Below, in pieces: positions 1 to 9,367 of a stretch of DNA of 64,000 nucleotides. The stretch is from positions 1,191,289-1,255,288 of the forward strand of contig NZ_MSCC01000001.1 of the NCBI RefSeq assembly GCF_002954455.1. Reading direction: 5' to 3'. Each line of letters opens with the position of its first letter. Position 1 is the first letter of the stretch. Source of the DNA: Photobacterium aquimaris. Its GTDB lineage: Bacteria; Pseudomonadota; Gammaproteobacteria; Enterobacterales; Vibrionaceae. Under the pieces are notes generated by a model, which worked only from the letters and a program-made list of their open reading frames with translations, had not been told where the DNA came from and ran no database searches. The position numbers were made by a program, and so were the translations under genes.

Positions 1-1
1 C

Positions 2-580
2 TTTAAAGCTTATGAGTCGGCACTTATTACTCCGATTGAAGCGGCACTTACTGGCACTAAACGTGAAAAACTATTTACTGTTCTAGAAACGCTTAATCAA
101 TCAAGTCCGTTACAACCTACGCATTCAACAGTTGCAGCTAATGCACCTTATGGTTCGGTAACCTGTAAAACTGATGATTGTACGTTATGTATGAGTTGTG
201 TTGCTGTTTGTCCAACTCGAGCCTTACATGCTATTGGTGATCGTCCTGGATTATTATTTGTAGAACAAGATTGTATTCAATGTGGTATGTGTGAAACCGC
301 ATGTCCTGAGAAAGTAATTACTCTTGAAGCAGGTTTTAATTGGGATTGGCAAGCACGTAAAGCCGCTAAACTTGTTCATGAAGAACCTGCTGCATGTTGT
401 ATCAGTTGTGGAAAACCTTTTGCCCCAGCATCTATGGTGAAAATGTTGACAGAAAAACTTCAAAGTCATTCACATTTTCAAGGAGAAGCTATTCGTCGTT
501 TATCTATGTGTGAAGATTGTCGTGTTCGCGATATTTTCGAAAAGATGGAACAAGATCCACAAAGTCAGGCAAGGGTATAA
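2..580 (+). CDS. 4Fe-4S ferredoxin-type protein of the formate dehydrogenase cluster (5' end outside window)
   Basis: The reading frame is open from base 2, so only the C-terminal 192 residues are present. Two adjacent bacterial ferredoxin motifs are visible: a Cys-rich segment ending CTLCMSCVAVCP and then CIQCGMCETACP, enough for two [4Fe-4S] clusters. After them come CISCGKPF and CEDCR, a four-cysteine arrangement that may bind a metal. Vibrionaceae carry a large ferredoxin-type protein directly upstream of the TorD-like chaperone and fdh genes. It is thought to serve electron transfer or enzyme maturation, but its exact role is not known to me. The stop codon lies 9 bases before the chaperone gene, which indicates an operon. 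Confidence 0.85.
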   Translation, partial: FKAYESALITPIEAALTGTKREKLFTVLETLNQSSPLQPTHSTVAANAPYGSVTCKTDDCTLCMSCVAVCPTRALHAIGDRPGLLFVEQDCIQCGMCETACPEKVITLEAGFNWDWQARKAAKLVHEEPAACCISCGKPFAPASMVKMLTEKLQSHSHFQGEAIRRLSMCEDCRVRDIFEKMEQDPQSQARV

Positions 581-589
581 GGTCAGTAT

Positions 590-1207
590 ATGGAAAATGC
601 AGCTATGAAATCTCACACAAATTATGTTGATCAAGACGATTTATTACGTATTGAAATTTATAACATGTTGGCACATTTATGTCGTCAAGCGCCTGCTCAA
701 TCTGTGCTTGAATTTCTTGCAAATATTGGTGTTGATACAGCGCAAACCTTTCAACGCCAAACCATGGCTTCAGCTTGGCCTTTACTAAAACTAGCAGCTC
801 AGAAAACGACATTATTGAGTGTCGAAGAAGAATATCAAGATGTCTTTATTGGCATTGGTCGTGGAGAAGTTATTCCATTTGGTTCATGGTATTTAACTGG
901 ATCATTAATGGAAATGCCTCTGGCTTATTTACGTCAAGATTTAAGACTACTTGGCTTTGAACGTGCGCAATCTGTTATCGAACCAGAAGATCATATTTCA
1001 GCGTTATTAGAAGTTATGGCTATGCTGGTGGAAGGCGGTGATGAGCATCTCCAACAAACATTTTTTAACCGTCATCTTGCACCTTGGTGTGAGAAATTTT
1101 GTACGGATTTAAAGGCAGCAAAAAGTGCAGTGTTTTATACCGCAGTTGGTGAATTAGCGTGGCAATTTCTAACAATAGAAAAAACCCGTTTCTTGGAATC
1201 CCAATAA
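590..1207 (+). CDS. TorD/DmsD-family molecular chaperone for formate dehydrogenase
   Basis: This 205-residue, mostly helical protein looks like the TorD family of cytoplasmic chaperones. These bind molybdoenzyme precursors and hold back Tat export until the cofactor is inserted. The central EEEYQDVFIGIGRG segment and the later PEDHISALLEVMAML segment fit the family's core, in which a conserved E-P-x-D-H motif is typical. It sits between a ferredoxin-type gene and a Tat-signal-bearing formate dehydrogenase, so its client is probably the catalytic subunit encoded at 1482. Start taken at ATG 590; a second in-frame ATG at 605 is possible. Confidence 0.85.
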   Translation: MENAAMKSHTNYVDQDDLLRIEIYNMLAHLCRQAPAQSVLEFLANIGVDTAQTFQRQTMASAWPLLKLAAQKTTLLSVEEEYQDVFIGIGRGEVIPFGSWYLTGSLMEMPLAYLRQDLRLLGFERAQSVIEPEDHISALLEVMAMLVEGGDEHLQQTFFNRHLAPWCEKFCTDLKAAKSAVFYTAVGELAWQFLTIEKTRFLESQ

Positions 1208-1271
1208 AAAGATACTCGCTATAATAAAAAATCGACACCTGTTAATTAGCGTGGCGAGAGGAGCAAATACA

Positions 1272-1469
1272 ATGAGTGAGCAAAAAACAAATAATAGTCG
1301 TCGTCAATTATTGAAAAATATTGGTTTGTCTGTAGCTGCAGGCGCTGTTGTTGCTGGAACGGTAACGACTGTTCAAGCATCAACAACTGAGACGGATAAG
1401 AAAGATCCTAAAACAAAAAAAGGGTATCACGAAACCCAACATATTCGTGATTACTACAATACCCTATAA
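1272..1469 (+). CDS. small Tat-target protein of formate dehydrogenase regions
   Basis: This 65-residue protein consists almost entirely of a Tat-type signal. NNSRRQLLKNIG gives the twin-arginine motif, followed by a small-residue hydrophobic stretch (about 20-40) and a short charged tail. It matches the family known as formate dehydrogenase region Tat target, found immediately upstream of fdhA in many proteobacteria; its function is unknown. The start is set at ATG 1272 because a GAGAGGAG ribosome site lies 8 bases upstream. A GTG at 1251 would place that site inside the gene. The fdhA start follows 12 bases after the stop. Confidence 0.85.
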   Translation: MSEQKTNNSRRQLLKNIGLSVAAGAVVAGTVTTVQASTTETDKKDPKTKKGYHETQHIRDYYNTL

Positions 1470-1481
1470 GCGGAGCCTTAA

Positions 1482-4340
1482 ATGAAACTAACTAAACGTT
1501 CCGATAAAGTGAGCAAAGATGAAAACCAACTAGGTATTTCTCGTCGTTCTTTTATTCGTAATTCTTCTCTTGCCGCTGCTGGTGGTGTTGCAGGTGCGAG
1601 TCTTTTTGCACCTGGTTTTATGCGTAAAGCAGAAGCTTTCCCTGAAGCTGATTACAATGCACCTAAAGTTGTTAAGCGTACTATTTGTTCTCACTGTTCT
1701 GTTGGTTGTGGCATTTATGCTGAAACCCAAGATGGTGTATGGACCCATCAGGAACCTGCTTTTGATCATCCTTTTAATGCTGGTGGGCATTGTGCAAAAG
1801 GGGCTGCGCTACGTGAACATGGCCATGGTGCCAAACGCGTAAAATACCCAATGAAATTGGTTAACGGTAAGTGGAAAAAACTGAGCTGGGAGCAAGCATT
1901 AGACGAAGTTAGCCAGCAAGTGCTAAAAATTCGTGAAGAATCAGGCCCAGATTCCGTTTACTTTTTAGGTTCAGCGAAGCATAACAACGAGCAAGCGTAC
2001 TTATTCCGTAAAATGGTGTCGTTATGGGGATCGAATAATGTCGATCACCAAGCACGTATTTGTCACTCAACCACGGTTGCAGGTGTTGCAAATACATGGG
2101 GCTACGGAGCGATGACCAACTCGCTGAACGACATGCATAACTGTAAGTCGATTCTGTTTATTGGTTCAAATCCAGCAGAAGCTCACCCAGTAGCAATGCA
2201 GCACATTCTGATCGCTAAAGAAACTAACAGCTGTAAGATTGTTGTAGTTGATCCGCGTCGTACCCGTACTGCGGCAAAAGCTGATCATTATGTTTCACTG
2301 CGTCCTGGTACTGATGTTGCGTTTGTTTGGGGCGTGCTTTACCACATTTTCAATAATGGTTGGGAAGACAAAGAGTTTATTCGTCAACGTGTTTACGGGA
2401 TGGATGAAGTGCGTGAACAAGTTGCGAAATGGAACCCGAAAGAAGTTGAGCGTGTAACTGGCGCACCAGAAGATCAAGTTTACCAGACAGCGAAAATGCT
2501 TTCTGAAAACCGTCCAGGTTGTGTTGTTTGGTGTATGGGGGGTACTCAGCATACGACAGGTAACAACAACACCCGTGCTTACTGTATTTTAGAACTTGCA
2601 CTTGGCAACATGGGTAAGTCAGGTGGTGGTGCAAATATCTTCCGTGGTCATGATAATGTACAAGGTGCTACTGACTTTGGTGTGCTTTCTGACAACTTAC
2701 CGGGTTATTACGGCTTGTCTGAAGGTGCTTGGAAGCACTGGGCACAAGTTTGGGATATTGATTACTCATGGCTACAGGGCCGTTTTGATCAAAATACCTA
2801 TAACGGTAAAAAACCAATGAACAGCGCAGGTATTCCAGTATCTCGTTGGATTGATGGCGTTTTAGAGAATAAAGATAAGATTGAACAACGCGATAATATT
2901 CGTGCAATGTTCTATTGGGGTCATGCTGTTAACTCACAGACGCGTGGTCCTGAAATGAAAACTGCGATGGAAAAACTGGATATGATGGTTATCGTTGACC
3001 CATACCCAGGTGTTGCTGCAGTAATGAATGGCCGTACTGATAACGTCTATCTTTTCCCTGCAACCACACAATTTGAAACTTATGGCTCAGTAACGGCAAC
3101 TAACCGTTCGATTCAGTGGCGAGATCAGGTTATTGAACCGTTGTTTGATGCAAAACCCGATCATGAAATCATGTACTTATTAACGAAGCGCCTTGGATTC
3201 TCTGAACAATTATTCAAACACATTAAAGTTGAGAATAATAAACCAAATATTGAAGACATTACTCGCGAATACAACAAAGGTATGTGGACAATTGGTTACA
3301 CAGGTCAAAGCCCTGAGCGACTAAAAGAACACCAACAAAATTGGGGTACGTTTGATTTTACCACACTTGAAGCGATCGGTGGACCTGCTAATGGTGAGAC
3401 TTACGGTTTACCGTGGCCATGTTGGGGTACACCAGAGATGAAACACCCAGGTACGCATATTCTTTATGATACCTCTAAAACTGTTGCACAAGGTGGCGGT
3501 AATTTCCGTGCTCGCTTTGGTGTTGAACGTAATGGGGTAAGTTTATTGGCGGATGATAGCTACTCATTAGGTTGTGATCTAGAAGATGGCTACCCAGAAT
3601 TTACCGCGAAGATGCTTAAGCAACTTGGTTGGTGGGATGAATTGACAGCAGATGAGAAAGTGGCAGCTGAAGGTAAAAACTGGAAAACAGACCTTTCTGG
3701 TGGTATTCAGCGAGTAGCAATTAAACACGGTTGTATTCCTTACGGTAACGCAAAAGCACGTACTGTGGTTTGGACATTCCCAGATGCAGTGCCAATCCAC
3801 CGTGAGCCATTGTACACACCACGTCGTGACTTATTACCAGAATACCAAACGTGGGACGACAGCAAAGCGATGTTCCGTTTGCCAACACTTTATAAGTCAA
3901 TTCAAGAAAAAGACGTATCAAAAGAATATCCAATTATTCTAACGTCGGGTCGTTTGGTTGAATATGAAGGTGGTGGTGAAGAAACACGTTCAAATCCATG
4001 GCTAGCTGAACTTCAAAAAGAAATGTTTGTAGAAATTAATCTTAAGGATGCTAACGATATTGGCATTCGTGATGGTGATATGGTGTGGGTTGAAGGCGCA
4101 GAGAAGGGACGTATCAAAGTAAAAGCAATGGTAACGCCGCGTGTACGTGAAGGCTTGGCATTCTTACCATTCCACTTTGGTGGTGAATTTGAAGGTGTGA
4201 GCTTACGTAATCGTTACCCTGAAGGTTGTGCACCTTATGTATCAGGCGAAGCTGCAAACACAGCGACAACATATGGTTACGATCCTGTAACTCAGATGCA
4301 AGAAACCAAAGTTACTTTGTGTAAAATCACTAAAGCGTAA
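1482..4340 (+). CDS. fdhA: formate dehydrogenase catalytic (molybdopterin, alpha) subunit, Cys-dependent
   Basis: The 952-residue enzyme oxidises formate to CO2 in the periplasm and passes electrons to the FdhB subunit. A twin-arginine signal (SRRSFIRN, residues 20-27) precedes an Ala/Gly-rich hydrophobic segment. A [4Fe-4S] site is formed by C69, C72, C76 and C104. The active-site motif ARICH has C194-H195, encoded by an ordinary TGT at 2061, so this is the cysteine form and not the selenocysteine form of E. coli FdnG/FdhF. Molybdopterin-binding segments and the C-terminal molydopterin dinucleotide-binding domain (about 830-950) are intact. The Fe-S subunit gene starts 11 bases downstream. 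Confidence 0.95.
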   Translation: MKLTKRSDKVSKDENQLGISRRSFIRNSSLAAAGGVAGASLFAPGFMRKAEAFPEADYNAPKVVKRTICSHCSVGCGIYAETQDGVWTHQEPAFDHPFNAGGHCAKGAALREHGHGAKRVKYPMKLVNGKWKKLSWEQALDEVSQQVLKIREESGPDSVYFLGSAKHNNEQAYLFRKMVSLWGSNNVDHQARICHSTTVAGVANTWGYGAMTNSLNDMHNCKSILFIGSNPAEAHPVAMQHILIAKETNSCKIVVVDPRRTRTAAKADHYVSLRPGTDVAFVWGVLYHIFNNGWEDKEFIRQRVYGMDEVREQVAKWNPKEVERVTGAPEDQVYQTAKMLSENRPGCVVWCMGGTQHTTGNNNTRAYCILELALGNMGKSGGGANIFRGHDNVQGATDFGVLSDNLPGYYGLSEGAWKHWAQVWDIDYSWLQGRFDQNTYNGKKPMNSAGIPVSRWIDGVLENKDKIEQRDNIRAMFYWGHAVNSQTRGPEMKTAMEKLDMMVIVDPYPGVAAVMNGRTDNVYLFPATTQFETYGSVTATNRSIQWRDQVIEPLFDAKPDHEIMYLLTKRLGFSEQLFKHIKVENNKPNIEDITREYNKGMWTIGYTGQSPERLKEHQQNWGTFDFTTLEAIGGPANGETYGLPWPCWGTPEMKHPGTHILYDTSKTVAQGGGNFRARFGVERNGVSLLADDSYSLGCDLEDGYPEFTAKMLKQLGWWDELTADEKVAAEGKNWKTDLSGGIQRVAIKHGCIPYGNAKARTVVWTFPDAVPIHREPLYTPRRDLLPEYQTWDDSKAMFRLPTLYKSIQEKDVSKEYPIILTSGRLVEYEGGGEETRSNPWLAELQKEMFVEINLKDANDIGIRDGDMVWVEGAEKGRIKVKAMVTPRVREGLAFLPFHFGGEFEGVSLRNRYPEGCAPYVSGEAANTATTYGYDPVTQMQETKVTLCKITKA

Positions 4341-4351
4341 GGAGTCACCTG

Positions 4352-4969
4352 ATGGCACGTATGAAATTTCTTTGTGACTCTAAGCGTTGTATTGAGTGCA
4401 ATGGTTGTGTAACAGCTTGTAAAAATGCTAACTCAGAAGCGGTGGGGTGGGGTATTCAACGTCGTCGCGTTGTGACCTTAAACGACGGTCTTCCAGGGGA
4501 AACATCAATCTCTGTAGCTTGCATGCATTGTAGTGATGCGCCGTGTATGGCTGTGTGTCCGGCAGATTGTTTTAGCCAAACAGAAGATGGCATTGTGCAG
4601 CACGATAAAGACTTATGTATCGGTTGTGGTTATTGCTTATTTGCTTGTCCATTTGGTGCGCCACAATTTCCAAAGCAAGATGCGTTTGCTGAACGTGGAA
4701 AAATGGATAAGTGTACTTACTGTTCAGGTGGTCCAAATACGGAACCTGGTTCTGAAAAAGAACGTCTACTTTATGGTGCAAACCGTATTGCAGAAGGTAA
4801 GTTACCTATGTGTGCTTCAATGTGTTCGACGAAGTCATTACTTGCAGGTGATGCTGAAAAAATTTCTGAAATTTTCAGTAAGCGTGTTGTTGCTCGTGGT
4901 GCAAAAGATGCGGGTTGGGCAAGTTCTGATGATTTAGCTTACGACGCGAGCAAAGTTCGTAAAGCTTGA
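4352..4969 (+). CDS. fdhB: formate dehydrogenase iron-sulfur (beta) subunit
   Basis: This 205-residue protein carries the electron wire of the complex. Four cysteine groups are visible: CIECNGCVTAC near residue 14, CMHCSDAPCMAVCPADC near 57, CIGCGYCLFACPFG near 89 and a split CTYC...CASMC set, consistent with four [4Fe-4S] clusters. It lacks the C-terminal membrane anchor of E. coli FdnH (about 294 aa), so membrane attachment probably depends on the cytochrome subunit. It has no signal of its own and presumably crosses by Tat with FdhA. A GGAG site precedes ATG 4352. Confidence 0.93.
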   Translation: MARMKFLCDSKRCIECNGCVTACKNANSEAVGWGIQRRRVVTLNDGLPGETSISVACMHCSDAPCMAVCPADCFSQTEDGIVQHDKDLCIGCGYCLFACPFGAPQFPKQDAFAERGKMDKCTYCSGGPNTEPGSEKERLLYGANRIAEGKLPMCASMCSTKSLLAGDAEKISEIFSKRVVARGAKDAGWASSDDLAYDASKVRKA

Positions 4970-4976
4970 TCACCTG

Positions 4977-5010
4977 AAATAGGCTTTAAAAATAAATTTT
5001 GAGCCTATTT
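4977..5010 (+). other. intercistronic hairpin in the fdh operon
   Basis: An inverted repeat with arms AAATAGGCT and AGCCTATTT, extended by A4/T4 inside, lies between fdhB and the cytochrome gene. No T-tract follows, so it looks more like an mRNA-processing or stabilising hairpin than a full terminator. It would let FdhAB and the cytochrome be made in different amounts. Confidence 0.5.
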
Positions 5011-5089
5011 ATAGACTTGTTGTAATAGTTAGGCATACCAGGGTTTTGGTATGCCAATTAATCCGCTTTCTGAGTGGACAGGAGCTGTA

Positions 5090-6148
5090 ATGACTAAGCG
5101 AATTCAACGCTGGTTAACTATCATGGTTACCGCATTAATAATGCTGTTTTCGGTACCCACTATGGCAAGTGGTAGTGATGCAACAACACCAGGTGAGTCC
5201 GTAGTAAAAAAAGAAGTGATTGGCTTTGCTGGTGCTGATTATTGGCGGATGGTAAAAGACGGTGAAAAAGGCTATACCACATCAGGTTGGCCTGAACATG
5301 ATGTCTTGATCAGTGTGCCTGGACAAACATGGTATATCCTCAAAGAAAAATGGATGTCGCCACTTGGGGCATTAGCCATTTTTGGAAGCCTTGTGATGGT
5401 GACATTAGCTTATGTCGTCATTGGCCCACTTAAGTTAAGTAAACCTAAAACAGGTCGTAAGATAAAGCGCTGGAGCCGTATTGATAGAGCCTTACACTGG
5501 AGTATGGCTTTTACGTTTCTAACGTTAGGATTCAGTGGTTTAACGCTCGTTTATGGTAAACATTTTATTAAACCTATTGTTCCTACTGAAATCTGGGGTT
5601 GGATCATTCTTGCTGCCAAGCAATACCATAATTATATGGGACCTATTTTTGCGATTCTATTATTGGCTGTATTAGTTAAATGGTGGCATAAAAGCACCTT
5701 TAACAAAGTCGATATTGAATGGTTTAAGAAGATGGGCGGTATGGTGGGTAAACATAAAGGTTCGCATCCAGCAGCTGGTTTCTCAAATGGTGGTGAGAAA
5801 GCTATCTTTTGGTTACTGATTATTTTTGGATTTTCGATTACCGTCAGTGGCTTTATATTAGATTTCCCTATTTTTGATCAAACTCGTCGTGATATGGAGT
5901 TATCTAACTTACTCCATATGTTATCGGCATTGATTTTAATCTGTGGCTTTATATTCCATATCTATATTGGCTTATTTGGTATGGAAGCAGGACTTGATGG
6001 CATGGTCACGGGTGATGTTGATGAAACTTGGGCACGTGAACATCATAATCTATGGTTTGATGAGGTAAAAGATTTACCTGAAAACCAACCAGGTTACGAG
6101 TCTGAAAAAGCATTGTCAGATAAACCTAAACCATCAACGGATAGTTAG
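5090..6148 (+). CDS. fdhC: formate dehydrogenase cytochrome b556 (gamma) subunit
   Basis: This membrane diheme cytochrome b carries electrons from the periplasmic dehydrogenase to the quinone pool. An N-terminal signal peptide (about 1-26) is followed by a periplasmic stretch and then four or five transmembrane helices. Candidate heme-ligating histidines are in RALHWSMAFTF, KQYHNYMGP and LHMLSALILICGFIFHIYIG. At 352 residues it is the long FdoI/FdnI-like form with an N-terminal extension that is usual in Vibrionaceae. The start is set at ATG 5090, 5 bases after GGAG (5081-5084); an upstream in-frame ATG at 5051 lacks a ribosome site. Confidence 0.9.
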   Translation: MTKRIQRWLTIMVTALIMLFSVPTMASGSDATTPGESVVKKEVIGFAGADYWRMVKDGEKGYTTSGWPEHDVLISVPGQTWYILKEKWMSPLGALAIFGSLVMVTLAYVVIGPLKLSKPKTGRKIKRWSRIDRALHWSMAFTFLTLGFSGLTLVYGKHFIKPIVPTEIWGWIILAAKQYHNYMGPIFAILLLAVLVKWWHKSTFNKVDIEWFKKMGGMVGKHKGSHPAAGFSNGGEKAIFWLLIIFGFSITVSGFILDFPIFDQTRRDMELSNLLHMLSALILICGFIFHIYIGLFGMEAGLDGMVTGDVDETWAREHHNLWFDEVKDLPENQPGYESEKALSDKPKPSTDS

Positions 6149-6169
6149 CGGTTAAAGAAACAGTAAATA

Positions 6170-6212
6170 AAAAGCCGATCGGCATTCAATAAAGAATGTG
6201 GTCGGTTTTTTT
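6170..6212 (+). terminator. rho-independent terminator after the fdh operon
   Basis: An imperfect stem (GCCGATCGGCATTC pairing with GAATGTGGTCGGT) is followed by a T7 tract, 22 bases after the cytochrome subunit stop codon. Confidence 0.75.
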
Positions 6213-6347
6213 GAGCATAATTTGATATTAATAACAATCCATCACTCCTCATACTAACGTCTAATAAAAAACTCCGTTAAACCATATAAAATCAGTGGTA
6301 TAAATAGAGTCATAGGTTAATCACTATTACCACTAAAGGATGCTGTT

Positions 6348-7073
6348 ATGTTATTTCCTTACAAAAACATTGTCGTGTTAACGGGAGCGGGTATTTCTGC
6401 CGAGTCGGGAATTCGTACTTTTCGTGCTGCTGACGGACTATGGGAAGAGCATCGCGTGGAAGATGTAGCAACCCCTGAAGGTTATCAACGCGATCCTGAA
6501 TTAGTACAAGCTTTTTATAATGCGCGTCGAGCGCAGATAGAAGATGGATCGGTTGCTCCTAATGCTGCTCATTACGCGCTAGCAAAGTTAGAAGCCGAAT
6601 TAGAGGGTACTGTAACCATTGTGACTCAAAACATTGACAATCTGCACGAGCGCGCAGGCAGCCACAATGTAATTCATATGCATGGTGAACTTTTAAAAGT
6701 GCGTTGTTGTGAATCTGGGCAAACAATAGAATGGCATGGTGATTTACACACTGAGGATCATTGCCACTGTTGTCAATTAGCAGCACCACTACGACCTGAT
6801 ATCGTATGGTTTGGAGAAATGCCTATTGATATGGATAAAATCCATGATGCGATTGTGGAGGCGGATTTATTCATAGCAATTGGCACATCAGGTAATGTTT
6901 ATCCCGCCGCAGGATTTGTACATGAAGCATCATTGCAAGGTGTACATACTATCGAGCTTAATTTAGAGCCAAGTAATGTTGAAAATGAATTTGAAGAGAA
7001 GCGTTATGGTAAAGCTTCTATATTGGTGCCTGCTTATGTTGATGAGCTATTAAAAGTCCAACAGCAAAAATAA
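6348..7073 (+). CDS. cobB: NAD-dependent protein deacylase (sirtuin) CobB
   Basis: CobB removes acetyl and succinyl groups from lysines using NAD+, regulating acetyl-CoA synthetase among others. The 241-residue protein has the Rossmann motif [11 protein letters not shown] (12-22), the TQNIDNLH segment (93-100) and the catalytic H112 in HMHGEL. Zn-binding cysteines are in VRCC (118-121) and HCHCC (138-142). Y57 and R60 in FYNARRAQ mark the SIRT5-like class III group, which accepts succinyl and malonyl lysine. Gene-specific ribosome site AAAGGA precedes ATG 6348. It is a single-gene unit with its own terminator. Confidence 0.95.
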   Translation: MLFPYKNIVVLTGAGISAESGIRTFRAADGLWEEHRVEDVATPEGYQRDPELVQAFYNARRAQIEDGSVAPNAAHYALAKLEAELEGTVTIVTQNIDNLHERAGSHNVIHMHGELLKVRCCESGQTIEWHGDLHTEDHCHCCQLAAPLRPDIVWFGEMPIDMDKIHDAIVEADLFIAIGTSGNVYPAAGFVHEASLQGVHTIELNLEPSNVENEFEEKRYGKASILVPAYVDELLKVQQQK

Positions 7074-7088
7074 CGGTACTGATATAAT

Positions 7089-7118
7089 AAAAAACCGAGC
7101 TAAAAAGCTCGGTTTTTT
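7089..7118. terminator. bidirectional terminator between cobB and potD
   Basis: The perfect stem AACCGAGC/GCTCGGTT is flanked by an A-run on the left and a T-run on the right. It can therefore stop transcription from cobB (plus) and from potD (minus). Confidence 0.9.
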
Positions 7119-7142
7119 GTTATGATTAACTAAACGTCGCGA

Positions 7143-8195
7143 TTATTCGCCAGCTTTTAGTTTTTGGAAATATTCTTCGTATACTTCACTCATCGGACCA
7201 ACACTGTTCTGCCATTCACCTGCATCCATTACCGCTTGTGGTGGGTAGATGCTTGGATCGTTTACAAAACTTGCTGGTAACAGCTTCTTCGCTGCTTCAA
7301 CTGGTGTAGGGTAACCAATTTGTAGTGCAATTTTTGCTGCAATATCAGGACGAAGTAAGAAATTGATCATCTTGTATGCGTTATCAACATGCTTAGCATT
7401 GATTGGAATTGCCAGGCTGTCCATCCAGAAAATCGCACCTTCTTTTGGCCATACGATATCAATTGGAGCGCCTTCTTTACGCGCCATGTATGCTGAGCCA
7501 TTCCAGAGCATACCTAATGGCGTTTCACCAGCCATGTATGGGTTAGCAGGGAAGTCAGAGTTAAATACCAATACGTTAGGCATTAATTTCTTAAGTTCTT
7601 CATAAGCAGCTTTGATTTGCTTAGGATCACGAGTATTACCAGAATAGCCTAGCTTACGTAATGCAACTTGGAACACTTCACGTGCATCGTCCATCATCAT
7701 TAACTGACCTTGCCACTTAGGATCCCATAAATCAGCCCAGCTAGTGATTTTTGATTTATCAACTACATCTGTATTAACGCCGATACCTGTAGCGCCCCAA
7801 ATGTAAGGGATAGAATAGTTATTGTTTGGATCAAAAGGTTTATCTAAATAGTTTTTACCAATACCAGCAAAATTAGGGATCTTTGATTTATCGATCTTCT
7901 TCAGCATGCCTTCCTTACTCATTTTAGAAACGTAGTAAGTTGAAGGAACAATTAAATCGTAGCCTTTATCATAAGTTTTTAACTTAGCGTACATGGTCTC
8001 ATTCGACTCATAAGTCGAATAAATTACTTTAATACCGGTTTCTTTTGTGAACTGTTCTAGTACATCATTAGGGATGTATTCAGACCAGTTGTAAAAGTAT
8101 AACTTGTTGCTATCTGAATCTGCAGCAGTGGCAATGTTTGAATACATTGACACAGCACAAACCGCACCGGCCATCATTAAAGACCATTTTTTCAT
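7143..8195 (-). CDS. potD: spermidine/putrescine ABC transporter, periplasmic binding protein
   Basis: PotD captures polyamines in the periplasm and delivers them to PotBC. The 350-residue protein has a signal peptide ending near ATAA (residues 22-25). The mature start, LYFYNWSEYIP, is the PotD/PotF family hallmark. Later family segments YDLIVPSTYYVSKM, IPYIWGATGIG and MLWNGSAYMA, which contribute polyamine-binding acidic and aromatic residues, are all visible. It is transcribed in the same direction as potABC but is separated from potC by 404 bases and a terminator, so it must have its own promoter. That permits binding protein to be made in excess of the permease. Confidence 0.95.
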   Translation of the reverse strand: MKKWSLMMAGAVCAVSMYSNIATAADSDSNKLYFYNWSEYIPNDVLEQFTKETGIKVIYSTYESNETMYAKLKTYDKGYDLIVPSTYYVSKMSKEGMLKKIDKSKIPNFAGIGKNYLDKPFDPNNNYSIPYIWGATGIGVNTDVVDKSKITSWADLWDPKWQGQLMMMDDAREVFQVALRKLGYSGNTRDPKQIKAAYEELKKLMPNVLVFNSDFPANPYMAGETPLGMLWNGSAYMARKEGAPIDIVWPKEGAIFWMDSLAIPINAKHVDNAYKMINFLLRPDIAAKIALQIGYPTPVEAAKKLLPASFVNDPSIYPPQAVMDAGEWQNSVGPMSEVYEEYFQKLKAGE

Positions 8196-8599
8196 TGTTG
8201 TTAGCTCCTAACTAAACAGGATATCGAGAATGTTCTCTAGCGGCTGTAACCGCTTCTCCTAATTTTGTGTCGTTTATAAGGCACTTTAAAAGAGCGTGCT
8301 TTTTAAACAAATATGAATTGGTATACGAGGCTAGTATAGCAGATAAAATCATACCGCCATCACAAATATGAGTGATTTGAGAAGATATTTATCTTCAGTG
8401 TATTGATATATAACAGATAATTAACCTTTGCATAATATTGTTATACAAATAAAGATGAAATATAAATACACTGAGACCTATTCAGAACTGGATGCAGTCA
8501 AAGCATGTTTAAATTGAGATGAGAAGGGGAATGCTTTAGATAAAAAAATGGCTAACTTTAAGTAAGTTAGCCATTTAATCACTGTTTAAAACGATGATA
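8196..8599 (-). other. potC-potD intergenic region with hairpins in the potD leader
   Basis: No gene is seen in these 404 bases. On the minus strand, 31-60 bases upstream of the potD start, two hairpins lie side by side: AGCGG/CCGCT (8239-8254) and GAGAA/TTCTC (8226-8237). An upstream GAGAA could pair with TTCTC instead, giving alternative folds. The rest is AT-rich and should hold the potD promoter. Confidence 0.4.
8543..8577 (-). terminator. terminator after potC
   Basis: Inverted repeat ATGGCTAACTT/AAGTTAGCCAT. On the minus strand it is followed by a T7 run. It ends the potABC transcript before potD. Confidence 0.85.
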
Positions 8600-9367
8600 C
8601 TACTTTTTTTCTCTTGCAAGTAATTGCGAACAAATTACAAGGAATAGTGAAATGATTAGCATGATAGTTGCTAATGCATTAACTTCTGGTGAAATACCGA
8701 CTTTAACCATTGAGTAGATCTTTAAAGGTAGTATTTCATAACTAGGTCCTGTAACGAACGAACTTACAATTACGTCATCAAGTGATAATGTAAAGCTTAA
8801 TAACCAGCCAGCAGCAACAGCAGGCTTAGCTAGTGGTAGGATAATTTGTTTTAGAATTACCCACTCACTCGCACCTAAGTCACGTGCAGCTTCAAGCATT
8901 TTAACATCAAAGCCTTTTAAACGACTGTATACAGTTACTACAACAAATGGCAAACAAAAAGTAATATGCGATAGTAATAACGTTAAGAAACCAAGGTTTG
9001 CACCAATTAATAGGAACAATGCTAATAACGAAATTGCCATTACAATATCAGGTGACATCATCACTAAAAATAGCATGCCTGATACGAACTTTTTGCCTTT
9101 GAAATTATAACGAAATAGGGCAACAGCCGTTAAACTACCGATTAATGATGCAGCTGTTGCTGAGATCACTGCAATCGTAATTGAGTGTCCAGCAGCTTGC
9201 ATTAAACTATCGTTATTGACTAGCTCGGTATACCATTTTGTTGTAAAACCGCCCCATTTCATACCAAACTTACTGGCGTTAAATGAGTTAACAATCAAAA
9301 TGATGATTGGAGCATACAAAAATGCATAGACCACTGACATAAAGCTGAATTTAAAGAAACGTCCCAT
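8600..9367 (-). CDS. potC: spermidine/putrescine ABC transporter permease PotC
   Basis: This inner-membrane permease has 255 residues and about six transmembrane helices. The EAA loop, [26 protein letters not shown] (read in two parts: [11 protein letters not shown] and the following ILPLAKP), contacts the ATPase PotA. It pairs with PotB to form the channel. The start codon overlaps the last base of potB (9367), which indicates translational coupling. Confidence 0.95.
   Translation of the reverse strand: MGRFFKFSFMSVVYAFLYAPIIILIVNSFNASKFGMKWGGFTTKWYTELVNNDSLMQAAGHSITIAVISATAASLIGSLTAVALFRYNFKGKKFVSGMLFLVMMSPDIVMAISLLALFLLIGANLGFLTLLLSHITFCLPFVVVTVYSRLKGFDVKMLEAARDLGASEWVILKQIILPLAKPAVAAGWLLSFTLSLDDVIVSSFVTGPSYEILPLKIYSMVKVGISPEVNALATIMLIISLFLVICSQLLAREKK

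Noticed and set aside
1482..4340. Selenocysteine in formate dehydrogenase
   Set aside because: The active-site codon at 2061 is TGT (Cys), with no in-frame TGA, so no Sec insertion is needed.
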